64,000 nucleotides of DNA from an uncultured Oscillospiraceae bacterium (GTDB lineage Bacteria > Bacillota > Clostridia > Oscillospirales > Acutalibacteraceae): the NCBI GenBank assembly GCA_900549775.1, contig URPR01000001.1:1-64000 (forward strand). Reading direction: 5' to 3'. This document shows, one piece after another, positions 51,997-60,268 of this stretch; position 1 is the first letter of the stretch; every line of letters begins with the position of its first letter. The position numbers were made by a program, and so were the translations under genes. A model generated the notes under the pieces. It did not search any database and had not been told where the DNA came from. It saw only the letters and a list, made by a program, of their open reading frames with translations.

Positions 51997-52557
51997 ATGA
52001 ATTTATCAAATAAACTAACAGTGCTTAGGATATTTTTGGTGCCGGTTTTTATACTTTTTTTAGAAACAGAAAAAATCTCAAACAATTTTTTGTTTGCGCT
52101 TATAATTTTCATTATAGCTGCATTGACAGATCATTTCGATGGGAAAATAGCTAGGAAACGGCACCAAATTACCGATTTTGGGAAATTTTTAGACCCATTA
52201 GCAGACAAAATATTGACTTTATCTGCGTTTATGTGCTTCATAGAAATGAATTTAATTTCTGCGATACCCGTGATTATTATCATGGCGAGAGAGTTTGCTG
52301 TTACATCTGTAAGGCTGGTAGCCGCTGCTCAGAACAAAGTTATAGCCGCAAACAATCTGGGTAAAGTAAAAACAGTAATTCAGATTTTTTCTATTGGAAT
52401 TACCATATTTTTACAAATTAAACCTTTTATTTACTTGAACAGTATTGCTAATAATTTAATTATTAGCGGTTTAGTTTGGCTATGTGCCGTCATTACAGCG
52501 GTTTCAGGGATTGTATATGTTAAAAACGGATGGGATTTTATAAAAACGGCAAAATAA
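51997..52557 (+). CDS. pgsA: CDP-diacylglycerol-glycerol-3-phosphate 3-phosphatidyltransferase
   Basis: PgsA (186 aa), an integral membrane CDP-alcohol phosphotransferase making phosphatidylglycerol phosphate. The signature D-x2-D-G-x2-A-R-x8-G-x3-D-x3-D is seen as TDHFDGKIARKRHQITDFGK then FLDPLADKI. Five or six membrane helices. Position after rimO is common in Firmicutes. Confidence 0.93.
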   Translation: MNLSNKLTVLRIFLVPVFILFLETEKISNNFLFALIIFIIAALTDHFDGKIARKRHQITDFGKFLDPLADKILTLSAFMCFIEMNLISAIPVIIIMAREFAVTSVRLVAAAQNKVIAANNLGKVKTVIQIFSIGITIFLQIKPFIYLNSIANNLIISGLVWLCAVITAVSGIVYVKNGWDFIKTAK

Positions 52558-52566
52558 AATTTGTAG

Positions 52567-52595
52567 TTGATTTATTAGATAAAATATATTATAAT
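52567..52595 (+). promoter_or_regulatory. Sigma-A promoter of the SRP RNA
   Basis: TTGATT, 17-bp spacer, TATAAT, placing the transcript start near 52602. Confidence 0.82.
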
Positions 52596-52604
52596 GTGTA
52601 AGTG

Positions 52605-52760
52605 TTAAGAACTTATGCATTTTAATATGTAAGTCAGTGAGCGCTGTGCGGTCTGGCGCTGCGAACCATGTTAGGCGGGGAACCGAGCAGCATTAAGCAG
52701 ATTTGCTGGAGGCGATGCAGTTAGTTTGCTGGCTTGCATATTAAAGTGGATAAGTTTGTG
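52605..52760 (+). ncRNA. ffs: Signal recognition particle RNA
   Basis: The conserved Ffh-binding hairpin is recognisable: CGAACCATGTTAGGCGGGGA followed by ACCGAGCAGCATTAAGCAGA around 52661-52702. The two flanks pair into a long rod: 52621-52637 pairs with 52729-52745 (one register, G-T pairs included) and AACTTAT (52610-52616) with ATAAGTT (52750-52756). Ends are approximate. The gene sits upstream of dnaX, as scr does in Bacillus. The RNA targets nascent membrane and secreted proteins together with Ffh. Confidence 0.9.
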
Positions 52761-52779
52761 TTTATTCCTAGATTGAAAA

Positions 52780-52826
52780 TAAGCGCCCGCAAAAGTCGTG
52801 CACAGTGCGGCAAAAGTGGGCGCTTA
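52780..52826 (+). other. Large hairpin between SRP RNA and dnaX
   Basis: An 11-bp stem (52780-52790 with 52816-52826, one G-T pair) enclosing a smaller GTCG/CGGC hairpin with the palindrome GTGCAC. No T-run follows. It may separate the SRP RNA from dnaX mRNA or act as a processing site. Confidence 0.5.
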
Positions 52827-52854
52827 TAAACATCACAAAGGGGGAGGGAAAGTT

Positions 52855-54519
52855 ATGTATCAAGCACTTTATAGGAAATGGAGGCCAAAACTTTTTTCTG
52901 ATGTAGTTGGTCAAGACCATGTAACTAAAACCCTTCAAAAAGAAATAAGCTCCGGAAAAATAGGACATGCGTATTTGTTTATTGGCTCAAGGGGGACTGG
53001 CAAAACAACTTGCGCTAAGATCTTTGCAAAAGCCGTAAACTGTCAAAACCACCAATCTGGAAACCCTTGCGGCACGTGCGAACTTTGCACTGAGATAGAG
53101 CAAGGTAAAAACATGGATATAGTGGAGCTTGATGCGGCTAGCAACAACGGCGTAAATGACATCAGAGAGATATGTGAGTCGGCTACGTTCACTCCTACTA
53201 AAGCGAAGTACAGAGTTTACATCATAGACGAAGTACATATGTTGTCTCAAGGTGCATTCAACGCTCTTTTGAAAACGCTAGAAGAGCCGCCTGCCCACGT
53301 GATATTTATCTTGGCAACGACAGAAGCACATAAAATCCCAGCCACAATCTTATCTAGATGCCAAAAGTTTGAGTTTCATAAAATTAAAGCAGACGATATA
53401 AAAAATAGATTACTATATATTTCTGAAAAAGAAAATGTGAATCTTGACCCAGATGCAGCACTTTTGATTTCGCGCCTAGCATCGGGGGCTATGAGAGATG
53501 CCTTAACAATATTGGATAAATGTGTAGGCTTGACGGATAAGATTGATTCATCCACGGTTTCAGATGTGGTAGGCATTGTTGACAGCGAGCACCTTTTTTC
53601 TATAGCAGAATCTATCGTTGAAAAAAACTTGAGCTTAGCTTTAAAGTTAGTAGATGAATTGAATAATCAGTCTATGGATTTCTTTAACATTTGTGAGGAA
53701 CTGATTTGTGTATTTAGAAATTTAATGTTAATAAAATCCACATTCAGTCCACGTGATCTTATGATTTTATCCGACTGTGAGTTCGATAAATTAAAATTGC
53801 TTTCTGAGAAAATTACACTTTCTGAAATATTAGAAATTTTAAATTTGTTATCTAGAACTTTAAATAATATTGGCAGAACAAGTGACTCAAAAATAGAACT
53901 TGAAATGTGCTTAGTAGGTTTATGTGAATTTAAATCGGCACCCCCACAACCGGTTGGAAGCTCTGACGTTGAGCTAAAGCACCGAATTGAAAATTTAGAA
54001 TCGAGATTAAATAATTTGTATGATATTTTAAATTCTAAAAAAGATTTTCATGTTAATGCACAAGATAAAAATTCATCAGCAAAAGAAAGTGAAGCATTGC
54101 AGAGTAATACAATAGCTGAAGCGGAAAAAACGAGCGCTAAACTTACTGCGGACTCAGCACCTTGTGATATGCAGAAAATTTTTGATAGTGCTGTTAAGAT
54201 GGAAAACTGGACACAGGTTTTAGAATCATTAAAAAGTTTTTCTCCTACGGTTTCTATGGCATTTAGAGGCTCCTGTGCGTATTTAAGTGACCCTTATGTT
54301 TTGATAGACTCGGATAACGAAATGGCTTTTGAACTGTTGAGGAAATCCTCACAAAGAGACAAAATAAGAACAGCTATTAAAGAAGTTACCGGCAAATCGT
54401 ACAAGTTGGGTCCGTATAAAAGAAAAGGCGATGCAGTGGTAAAAGGCAAAAAAATTGACCCATTGGATGAGCTTTTCAAAACTGCTAGCGATGCTGGCAT
54501 AAAAGTTTCTAAAATTTGA
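52855..54519 (+). CDS. dnaX: DNA polymerase III subunit gamma/tau
   Basis: DnaX (554 aa), the ATPase of the clamp loader. The N-terminal MYQALYRKWRPKLFSDVVGQ fixes the start at ATG 52855 (GGAGGG upstream). Walker A GSRGTGKTT, zinc module CGTCELC, DEVHMLS, and the SRC motif TTEAHKIPATILSRCQKFEF are intact. A low-complexity linker (about residues 385-450) leads to the tau-type C-terminus. Confidence 0.97.
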   Translation: MYQALYRKWRPKLFSDVVGQDHVTKTLQKEISSGKIGHAYLFIGSRGTGKTTCAKIFAKAVNCQNHQSGNPCGTCELCTEIEQGKNMDIVELDAASNNGVNDIREICESATFTPTKAKYRVYIIDEVHMLSQGAFNALLKTLEEPPAHVIFILATTEAHKIPATILSRCQKFEFHKIKADDIKNRLLYISEKENVNLDPDAALLISRLASGAMRDALTILDKCVGLTDKIDSSTVSDVVGIVDSEHLFSIAESIVEKNLSLALKLVDELNNQSMDFFNICEELICVFRNLMLIKSTFSPRDLMILSDCEFDKLKLLSEKITLSEILEILNLLSRTLNNIGRTSDSKIELEMCLVGLCEFKSAPPQPVGSSDVELKHRIENLESRLNNLYDILNSKKDFHVNAQDKNSSAKESEALQSNTIAEAEKTSAKLTADSAPCDMQKIFDSAVKMENWTQVLESLKSFSPTVSMAFRGSCAYLSDPYVLIDSDNEMAFELLRKSSQRDKIRTAIKEVTGKSYKLGPYKRKGDAVVKGKKIDPLDELFKTASDAGIKVSKI

Positions 54520-54550
54520 TTGCAATTATTTTGCTGTAGATTAGTGCGGC

Positions 54551-54630
54551 GCGCGCAGCGCGGTTGCAAGCGAAGCTTGCAAAAATTGAAAATTTTCTCG
54601 ATGACTTTGTCATCGAACCGCGCTGCGCGC
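54551..54630. repeat. Cloverleaf inverted-repeat element, copy 4
   Basis: Outer stem 13 bp perfect (54551-54563 with 54618-54630; left arm GCGCGCAGCGCGG). Inner hairpins: 54564-54582 (TTGCAAGC/GCTTGCAA, loop GAA), 54583-54595 (AAATT/AATTT, loop GAA) and 54598-54616 (TCGATGAC/GTCATCGA, loop TTT). It lies between dnaX and ybaB. The first inner hairpin differs from the third hairpin of copy 3 by a compensated base pair. Confidence 0.85.
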
Positions 54631-54677
54631 AACAAGAACTAAATTTAAGCAATAACTTAAAATGGAGGAATAAATTG

Positions 54678-55028
54678 ATGAAAGCGAGACTACCAAAGAA
54701 CTACAATTCCGGAGGAATGGGAAATTTACAACAACTTGCGGCTAAGGCTCAGAAGATGCAAGAAGATATGCAAAAAGCTACTGAAGAGTTAGAATCTAAA
54801 GAGTACACAATGACTTCGGGAGGAAACGCTGTAAAAGTTACCGCTAACGGTAAGATGGAACTCACGTCAGTTGAGCTTTCTCCTGAAATTGTAGACAAAG
54901 ACGATATAGAAATGCTTCAGGATCTGATAATAGCAGCTTCAAATGCTGCTTTAAGGGCTGCGTCAGATGAGAAAAACAGCATGATGGAATCGCTCTCCAG
55001 TGGTATGAATATACCGGGATTATTTTGA
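54678..55028 (+). CDS. Nucleoid-associated protein YbaB/EbfC (YaaK)
   Basis: A 116-aa YbaB/EbfC protein, a dimeric DNA-binding protein of the dnaX-recR cluster. After a short Gly-rich N-terminus come LQQLAAKAQKMQEDMQKATE, the strand VKVTANGKMELTSVELSPEI and the helix DLIIAASNAALRAASDEKN. ATG 54678 follows AATGGAGG at the right spacing; the frame is open upstream through cloverleaf copy 4 but that part is not coding. Confidence 0.92.
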   Translation: MKARLPKNYNSGGMGNLQQLAAKAQKMQEDMQKATEELESKEYTMTSGGNAVKVTANGKMELTSVELSPEIVDKDDIEMLQDLIIAASNAALRAASDEKNSMMESLSSGMNIPGLF

Positions 55029-55031
55029 TTT

Positions 55032-55634
55032 ATGAGTGAATATAGTTTAGCTCCTCTTGAAGGCTTAGTTGACCAGTTTGAGTCATTGCCTGGAATCGGG
55101 AGGAAAACAGCACAACGATTAGCTTATTTTGTCCTTAACCTTCCTGAAGAGAAAGCAAAGAATTTTTCCGCTGCAATAATAAATGCACATGAAAAAATTA
55201 AATATTGTGATATTTGTAAGAATCTGACGGATGAACAAGTTTGTTCTATTTGTAAAGATAAATCGAGAGATAGGTCGACAATTTGTGTAGTTGAGGAACC
55301 TAAAGATGTCATGGCTTTAGAACGAATAGGGGAAGTCAACACGTTATATCATGTTCTACACGGTGCCATATCTCCGATGCATGGAATAGGACCCGAACAA
55401 ATTTATATAAAAGAACTTTTAGCCAGAATAGCAAAAGAAGACATAAAGGAAGTTATAATGGCAACCAACCCCACCGTAGAAGGCGAAGCTACTGCTATGT
55501 ATATTTCAAAGCTTTTGAAACCACTAGGGGTAAAAGTAACGAGGTTAGCTTACGGCATACCTGTAGGAGGAGATCTAGAATATGCGGACGAAATAACTTT
55601 ACAGAGGTCTTTGCAAGGAAGAAATGAAATATAG
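55032..55634 (+). CDS. recR: Recombination protein RecR
   Basis: RecR (200 aa) acts with RecO and RecF in gap repair. A helix-hairpin-helix ([17 protein letters not shown]), a zinc site ([17 protein letters not shown]), the Toprim domain ([18 protein letters not shown] and [15 protein letters not shown]) and a C-terminal Walker-like [16 protein letters not shown]. It starts 4 nt after ybaB. Confidence 0.97.
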   Translation: MSEYSLAPLEGLVDQFESLPGIGRKTAQRLAYFVLNLPEEKAKNFSAAIINAHEKIKYCDICKNLTDEQVCSICKDKSRDRSTICVVEEPKDVMALERIGEVNTLYHVLHGAISPMHGIGPEQIYIKELLARIAKEDIKEVIMATNPTVEGEATAMYISKLLKPLGVKVTRLAYGIPVGGDLEYADEITLQRSLQGRNEI

Positions 55635-55680
55635 TTTTTGGTGAAAAATATAGTTAAATAATTGAATAATACAAATATTG

Positions 55681-55713
55681 AAAATTCTTTTTTATTCTAA
55701 AAAAGAATTTTTT
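55681..55713 (+). terminator. Terminator after recR
   Basis: A 13-bp A/T-rich stem (55681-55693 with 55699-55711) with loop ATTCT and a TTTT tail. It precedes the smpB promoter by a few bases. Confidence 0.75.
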
Positions 55714-55717
55714 GTTA

Positions 55718-55746
55718 TTGACATGGACAAATTCAAATGTTATAAT
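55718..55746 (+). promoter_or_regulatory. Sigma-A promoter of smpB
   Basis: TTGACA, 17-bp spacer, TATAAT, a full-consensus match. Confidence 0.88.
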
Positions 55747-55773
55747 CTATAATCAGAGAGGAATGAAAGCTTG

Positions 55774-56241
55774 ATGAAAGAAGAATCTTTTAAGGAAGTT
55801 GCTAAAAATAAAAAAGCATACCATGATTACTTTATAGTTGAAAAAGTTGAAGCTGGCATAGAACTCTCTGGGACGGAAGTTAAGTCGATAAGACATGGTG
55901 GTGTAAGCATCAAAGAATCGTGGTGCTCGATTGTAGATGGTGAAATTTTCATAAATGCAATGCATATTGCTAAATATGAGCAAGGGAATATCTTTAATAA
56001 AGACCCGCTTAGGGTTAGAAAACTTCTTTTACACAAAAAAGAAATTATGCGATTATTTGGCCAAGTTAAGCAACAAGGGTATTCTTTAATTCCTTTATCT
56101 GTTTACTTTAAGGGCTCGATTTTAAAGGTGCAGGTGGGTCTATGCAAGGGTAAGAAATTGTACGACAAGCGGAATGACATTGCGGAAAAAACCGCAAAAA
56201 GGAATATAGAAAGAGCCATTAAAGAAAACAATAAGTTTTAA
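55774..56241 (+). CDS. smpB: SsrA-binding protein SmpB
   Basis: SmpB (155 aa) binds tmRNA and places it in the ribosomal A site. Seen: KKAYHDYFIVEKVEAGIEL, the RNA-binding GTEVKSIRHGGVSIKES, and the C-terminal GKKLYDKRNDIAEKTAKRNI with its positively charged tail. ATG 55774 is preceded in frame by TTG 55771. The tmRNA gene lies 0.8 kb downstream on the same strand, with one gene between. Confidence 0.96.
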   Translation: MKEESFKEVAKNKKAYHDYFIVEKVEAGIELSGTEVKSIRHGGVSIKESWCSIVDGEIFINAMHIAKYEQGNIFNKDPLRVRKLLLHKKEIMRLFGQVKQQGYSLIPLSVYFKGSILKVQVGLCKGKKLYDKRNDIAEKTAKRNIERAIKENNKF

Positions 56242-56265
56242 GCTATTGATAACTAGAGGTGCTAA

Positions 56266-57006
56266 ATGCATAGACAGGATATAGATTTGGACGAATATTA
56301 TGAAAAGGTTTTTTCTAAAGACATAATGGAAAATGTTGAATTTATTGAACCAGGAATGCGAAAATTAGAAGGAAAATTTATAACAGTATTTTATGAAAAC
56401 GAGGAAGATGCTGCAAAGGATGTCTTTAATTTAGCTGAAGAAGAAAATGTTTTGATATCAAAAGCTTTAGGATTCGATGAGCCTTTAAGAATAGAAATAT
56501 ACATTTATGATAAAAAAGAAATTTTTCAATCAAAGCGATTAGGATGTCTAGCTCCTAATTTAAACTTAAACTGGTACGTAGGAGATGTTTATGAAACGAG
56601 TGTACTGCTGTTGTCGCCTGCAAGCTTGGAATCATGTCACAACTATGAAACTATAAAAAATACCGCAGCTCATGAAATAGCACATGTTTATACCCGTAGG
56701 TTAAATCATAAAATTTCACTTTGGCTCGATGAAGGTTTGGCAGGCTATCTATCAAAGCAAATACCAACTAAGGATTTCTTTAAATATTTTTCTTTTCCTA
56801 CAATTTCACAAACGCACGTAAAAAACAATGTGAGCTTTGCAATTAGTGTAGGATATCAGTTTTCATACACTTATGTTGATTATTTAATTCGGACTTATGG
56901 GTTAGATAAAACAATTAAACTTGTCAAAACTGGTAGTTACGAAAATACTTTTGGAAAAACTGAACAAGAAATTTACAATGATTGGAAAGCGTCATTTGCT
57001 GTATAA
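56266..57006 (+). CDS. Peptidase MA-like metalloprotease (246 aa)
   Basis: A gluzincin-type protein without signal peptide. The zinc motif HEIAH lies in NTAAHEIAHVYTRRL and is followed 19 residues after the second His by the ligand-region ISLWLDEGLAGYLS. A helical C-terminus (YVDYLIRTYGLDKTIKLVK) resembles the peptidase MA family. The substrate is unknown. It sits between smpB and tmRNA, its stop only 3 nt before the mature tmRNA 5' end, so tmRNA may be processed from a joint transcript. Confidence 0.8.
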   Translation: MHRQDIDLDEYYEKVFSKDIMENVEFIEPGMRKLEGKFITVFYENEEDAAKDVFNLAEEENVLISKALGFDEPLRIEIYIYDKKEIFQSKRLGCLAPNLNLNWYVGDVYETSVLLLSPASLESCHNYETIKNTAAHEIAHVYTRRLNHKISLWLDEGLAGYLSKQIPTKDFFKYFSFPTISQTHVKNNVSFAISVGYQFSYTYVDYLIRTYGLDKTIKLVKTGSYENTFGKTEQEIYNDWKASFAV

Positions 57007-57009
57007 TGT

Positions 57010-57357
57010 GGGGATGTAAAGGTTTCGACGGGGATTGTGAATTAAAGTAAGCGAGTAGAGATGCGAGCTCTCTTAAAAAACGCATTTTTAAAATTAAACG
57101 ACAACAATTTAGTTGCACAAGCTGCCTAATTAATGGCAGCCGTCTTGCTTAAGAGTACCGCGGCTTTTGCTAAGACGTTGATTAGCGGTGAACGTGAATT
57201 AAGCTTTTCTCGACTTTTTTCATGCATTAGAGAATACTGAAGTATAGAGCTTGTCAGTTGGCGCTTTATGGAGGGAACGTTAAAGAATTGACTACACTCG
57301 TAGAAAGCTTTATGGATCAATTTTCGGACAGGGGTTCAATTCCCCTCATCTCCACCA
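57010..57357 (+). ncRNA. ssrA: Transfer-messenger RNA
   Basis: A one-piece tmRNA. The 5' end GGGGATGTAAAGGTTTCGAC and the 3' end GGGGTTCAATTCCCCTCATC (then TCCACCA) form the tRNA-like half, with acceptor GGGGATG/CATCTCC and encoded CCA. The internal reading frame encodes the tag. It rescues stalled ribosomes together with SmpB. Confidence 0.97.
57082..57129 (+). other. tmRNA tag reading frame, AFLKLNDNNLVAQAA
   Basis: Starting at the likely resume codon GCA and ending at TAA, the frame encodes a 15-residue proteolysis tag AFLKLNDNNLVAQAA. The end is AQAA where most bacterial tags have ALAA. The exact resume codon is inferred. Confidence 0.75.
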
Positions 57358-57392
57358 TTTTTATTTTCAAAAATTATAGGAGTGTTTAAAAT

Positions 57393-58016
57393 TTGGTTGG
57401 TGTTTATAAATTAGTTAATAAAGTAAATTGCAGAGTATACATAGGCAAGAGTAAGGATTTCAAGAATATATGGGCTATATACGATGGAGTACTTGAAAAT
57501 GATAAACTGTCTTTGCAAGAGGATTTAAAAAAGTATGGTGCTCGTAATTTTGAGTTTTCTTTAATAGAAGAATGTTTAGAGTCACAACTTCAAGAAAAAG
57601 GAGATTACTACGCGGATAAATACAGAGAAGAAAACACCATCAATAAAGAAAACGTTTCTGTTAATAGACAAGATGGAAATGTTAAGACTAAGAGAAAAAG
57701 GAAATCTTCAAAGCATAGAGAGTTAAATGATGGTCTGAAAAAGCATCTTGAAAAGATGAGAACCGACCCGGAATATAGAGCGGAAATGGTAAAGAAATAT
57801 AAAAATAATAGACCGAATTCCATAGCTATTAATATGATAGATAAATCCACGGGAGAAATATTGATGACTTTCCCTAAAATAATGGATGGTGCTGCTTGGA
57901 TAAGAGAAAACACCAATTATTCGAAAGCAGACTATGCCACAATAAACAAGATTTGCAATGGAAACGGAAAAACCGCATATGGTTTTAAATGGGAGTATGT
58001 TAATAAAAAAGCATAG
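57393..58016 (+). CDS. GIY-YIG/NUMOD-type protein with altered catalytic residues
   Basis: A 207-aa protein just after tmRNA. The N-terminal domain has the GIY-YIG frame (VGVYKLVNKVNCRVYIGKS) and a later EKGDYYADKY carrying the metal-ligand Glu, but the segment that supplies the catalytic Arg and His in I-TevI-like enzymes reads KDFKNIWAIYDG, with Ile and Tyr instead. A basic linker (about 85-110) leads to a C-terminal NUMOD-like DNA-binding module (IMDGAAWIRENTN, ICNGNGKTAYGFKWEYV). It may be a relic homing endonuclease or a DNA-binding protein derived from one. Start TTG with ATAGGAG. Confidence 0.7.
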   Translation: MVGVYKLVNKVNCRVYIGKSKDFKNIWAIYDGVLENDKLSLQEDLKKYGARNFEFSLIEECLESQLQEKGDYYADKYREENTINKENVSVNRQDGNVKTKRKRKSSKHRELNDGLKKHLEKMRTDPEYRAEMVKKYKNNRPNSIAINMIDKSTGEILMTFPKIMDGAAWIRENTNYSKADYATINKICNGNGKTAYGFKWEYVNKKA

Positions 58017-58117
58017 ATATAAAGTCATGACCAGTCTAAGAGACATGGTATGGGAAACCGAAAACCAGTCATTTTAAGACGGATAGCTTTCACTACGTTC
58101 AAGCCTAAGAGGACTAA

Positions 58118-58231
58118 TTACTTGTTACCCTTAAATGGGTCTACGTATTCTTTAGTTTTAAGTTTGTCCATAATTTGTGGCACACTATGTTTTGGATTGA
58201 TTTGACGAAAATAATACATAACATCAGACAT
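58118..58231 (-). pseudogene. Short coding-like fragment (37 codons)
   Basis: On the minus strand an open frame, MSDVMYYFRQINPKHSVPQI and on to a stop, reads like a real protein C-terminus but has no ribosome-binding site and no known match. The stretch 58017-58467 otherwise holds no gene that I can support. Confidence 0.3.
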
Positions 58232-58467
58232 CGTATATATTTATGTTGTTGATATTTATTGCTATTTAAGCAAATCATTTACCTTTCACCCATGTATTTG
58301 ACGTAAATGTGATACTGGAACAACATTTGATGCGTGAAAAACTTTGTACCATAAACAATAACCCTTCATTATGTTTTGGTAGTTTGAAATTTATTGTTAT
58401 ACTTACAATAGTGAAATCTATGTGCGGTTTTTATGGTTACTTTTTTTCGGTTAAAACATTATTAAAA

Positions 58468-58499
58468 TAACAGCCTATCATGAAATGGATGGGCTGTTA
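58468..58499 (-). terminator. Terminator of metG
   Basis: An 8-bp stem TAACAGCC/GGCTGTTA with additional loop pairing, followed on the minus strand by TTTTAATAATGTTTT. Confidence 0.75.
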
Positions 58500-58520
58500 C
58501 TTATTTATTTTGCAAAAACT

Positions 58521-60149
58521 TTAATTATTTCCTAATTTACTTAATTCCTCATCAATGATTTTTTTGTCTAGCCTATCGAATAATATTTTAGGCTCAGCTA
58601 CCGTGATGCCAGGTTTTATACGCTCATATTTCCAAGAGTTATCGCAGCTTAGCCAAGACAAGACTTTCTCCGAAGAAAACGGAATAAAAGGATTTAAAAG
58701 TACGGCAAAAGATTTTATTGCATTTATACAGTTGTAAATAGTTACTTCACAAGCCTTTTTGTTTTCTTTTACTGTTATCCATGGTTTTTCTTCATCAAAA
58801 TATTTGTTTATATTTCTTATAGAAGAAAAAATATTTTCTATGGCTGCTTTAAATTCCGCTTTTTCTACAAGTTCAGATACTTTATCAAACAGTGCGGTTA
58901 GTTCATTTTCTATTTCAAGGTTTATTTTTTTATCGCTTATTTGAGGTACTACTGAGCTAAAGTTATTCTTTAAAAATACTAGTGTTCTATTTATGAGATT
59001 ACCATATGCACCTAAAAGTTCGCTGTTATTTGCATTTAAAAATTCTCTCCATGAGAAATCGGCATCTTTTTTTTCTGGACCATTAGACAGCAAGAAATAT
59101 CTGATTGAATCGGGATTATATTTGTTTACAATGTCCGGTACCCAAACAGCCCAATTTTGGCTTGTAGAGAATTTTCTGTTTTCAAGCGTCAGGTATTCTG
59201 AAGATACTAACTGTTCAGGTAACTTTAAGTTACTAAAAGCCATCAATTGGGCAGGCAAAATTAGACTGTGGAAAGGGATGTTATCTTTACCATGAACGAA
59301 ATAAGATTTTGCGTTTTCACTCCAGAAATCTTTCCAGTCAAAGTCTCTTTCTTGAGACAGCTTTATTGACGAGGTCAAGTAGCCTAAGACAGCGTCAAAC
59401 CAGACGTATATTTTTTTATTTTCAAAGCCTTCGATAGGAACATCTATTCCCCAAGGCAAGTCACGCGATAAAGCCCTATCGACTAAACCTTCGTTCAAAT
59501 AGCGCTCTGTCATAGCTAAGCTATTTTTTCTCCAGTCCCTTCTAGTACTCAAATACTTTTCAAGTTTTTCTTGAAAAGCAGAGAGTCTAAAGAAAAGCTG
59601 TTTTTCATTTTTTTCTATAGGTTCGCTGTTGCAAGTTTTGCAGCGCTTATTTTCAAGCTCTAGGGGGTCAAGCAAGGTTCCACAATGGTCGCACTGGTCA
59701 CCTCTTGCGTCTTTTTTACAAACTGGGCAAGTACCTTCTACAAATCTATCAGCCAGAGCCATTTTGCAGTTTTCACAGTAAAGTTCTTTTACTTCTTTTT
59801 CAATAATATACCCATTTTTGTAAATCTCTTTTATAATTTCTTTAACTTTATCACAATGGAAGGGGTTATCTGTGCGGTTGTAAATATCGTAACTAAACCC
59901 TAATTTTTCAAAGCAATCGGAAAATTCATTGTGAAATCGGTCAGCAATTTCTGAAGGAGAAACTTTTTCAGATTTAGCCTTTAAGATGATTGGAGTTCCG
60001 TGGCAGTCGCTACCAGAAACATAAAGCACATTATCGCCCTTTTGCCTGTGGTATCTAGCAAGAACGTCACCCGGCAGGAGGGCCGCCAAGTGTCCCAAAT
60101 GCATAGAACCATTTGCATATGGCCAAGCGCCACCTATAAATATATACAT
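58521..60149 (-). CDS. metG: Methionyl-tRNA synthetase
   Basis: MetRS (542 aa), class I. HIGH-like motif PYANGSMHLGHLA, a four-knuckle zinc insertion (CENCKMALADRFVEGTCPVC and CDHCGTLLDPLELENKRCKTC, two sites), KMSKS-like KFSTSQNW, and a helical anticodon-binding domain. The C-terminal tRNA-binding (EMAP-like) domain found in many Firmicutes is absent. The KFSTS form of the motif belongs to the MetG1 type. Confidence 0.95.
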   Translation of the reverse strand: MYIFIGGAWPYANGSMHLGHLAALLPGDVLARYHRQKGDNVLYVSGSDCHGTPIILKAKSEKVSPSEIADRFHNEFSDCFEKLGFSYDIYNRTDNPFHCDKVKEIIKEIYKNGYIIEKEVKELYCENCKMALADRFVEGTCPVCKKDARGDQCDHCGTLLDPLELENKRCKTCNSEPIEKNEKQLFFRLSAFQEKLEKYLSTRRDWRKNSLAMTERYLNEGLVDRALSRDLPWGIDVPIEGFENKKIYVWFDAVLGYLTSSIKLSQERDFDWKDFWSENAKSYFVHGKDNIPFHSLILPAQLMAFSNLKLPEQLVSSEYLTLENRKFSTSQNWAVWVPDIVNKYNPDSIRYFLLSNGPEKKDADFSWREFLNANNSELLGAYGNLINRTLVFLKNNFSSVVPQISDKKINLEIENELTALFDKVSELVEKAEFKAAIENIFSSIRNINKYFDEEKPWITVKENKKACEVTIYNCINAIKSFAVLLNPFIPFSSEKVLSWLSCDNSWKYERIKPGITVAEPKILFDRLDKKIIDEELSKLGNN

Positions 60150-60268
60150 TTTTACACCTCAAATTTAATCTATAATATGGTTATTATAGCATCGAAAAGA
60201 AATATATGCAATCTAGGAAGACCACAAAGTCGGTTCAATATTAACGTCTGTATATTGCTAAATAAGAA

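Noticed and set aside
54564..54677. N-terminal extension of YbaB through cloverleaf copy 4
   Set aside because: The real ATG at 54678 has a good ribosome-binding site and the family N-terminus; the extension is the repeat read as protein.
57326..58100. Possible attachment-site duplication of the tmRNA 3' end downstream
   Set aside because: I saw no second copy of the tmRNA 3' sequence before metG, and no integrase, so no integrated element is claimed.
58321..58470. 46-codon plus-strand frame starting near 58330
   Set aside because: No ribosome-binding site, composition like random AT-rich DNA.
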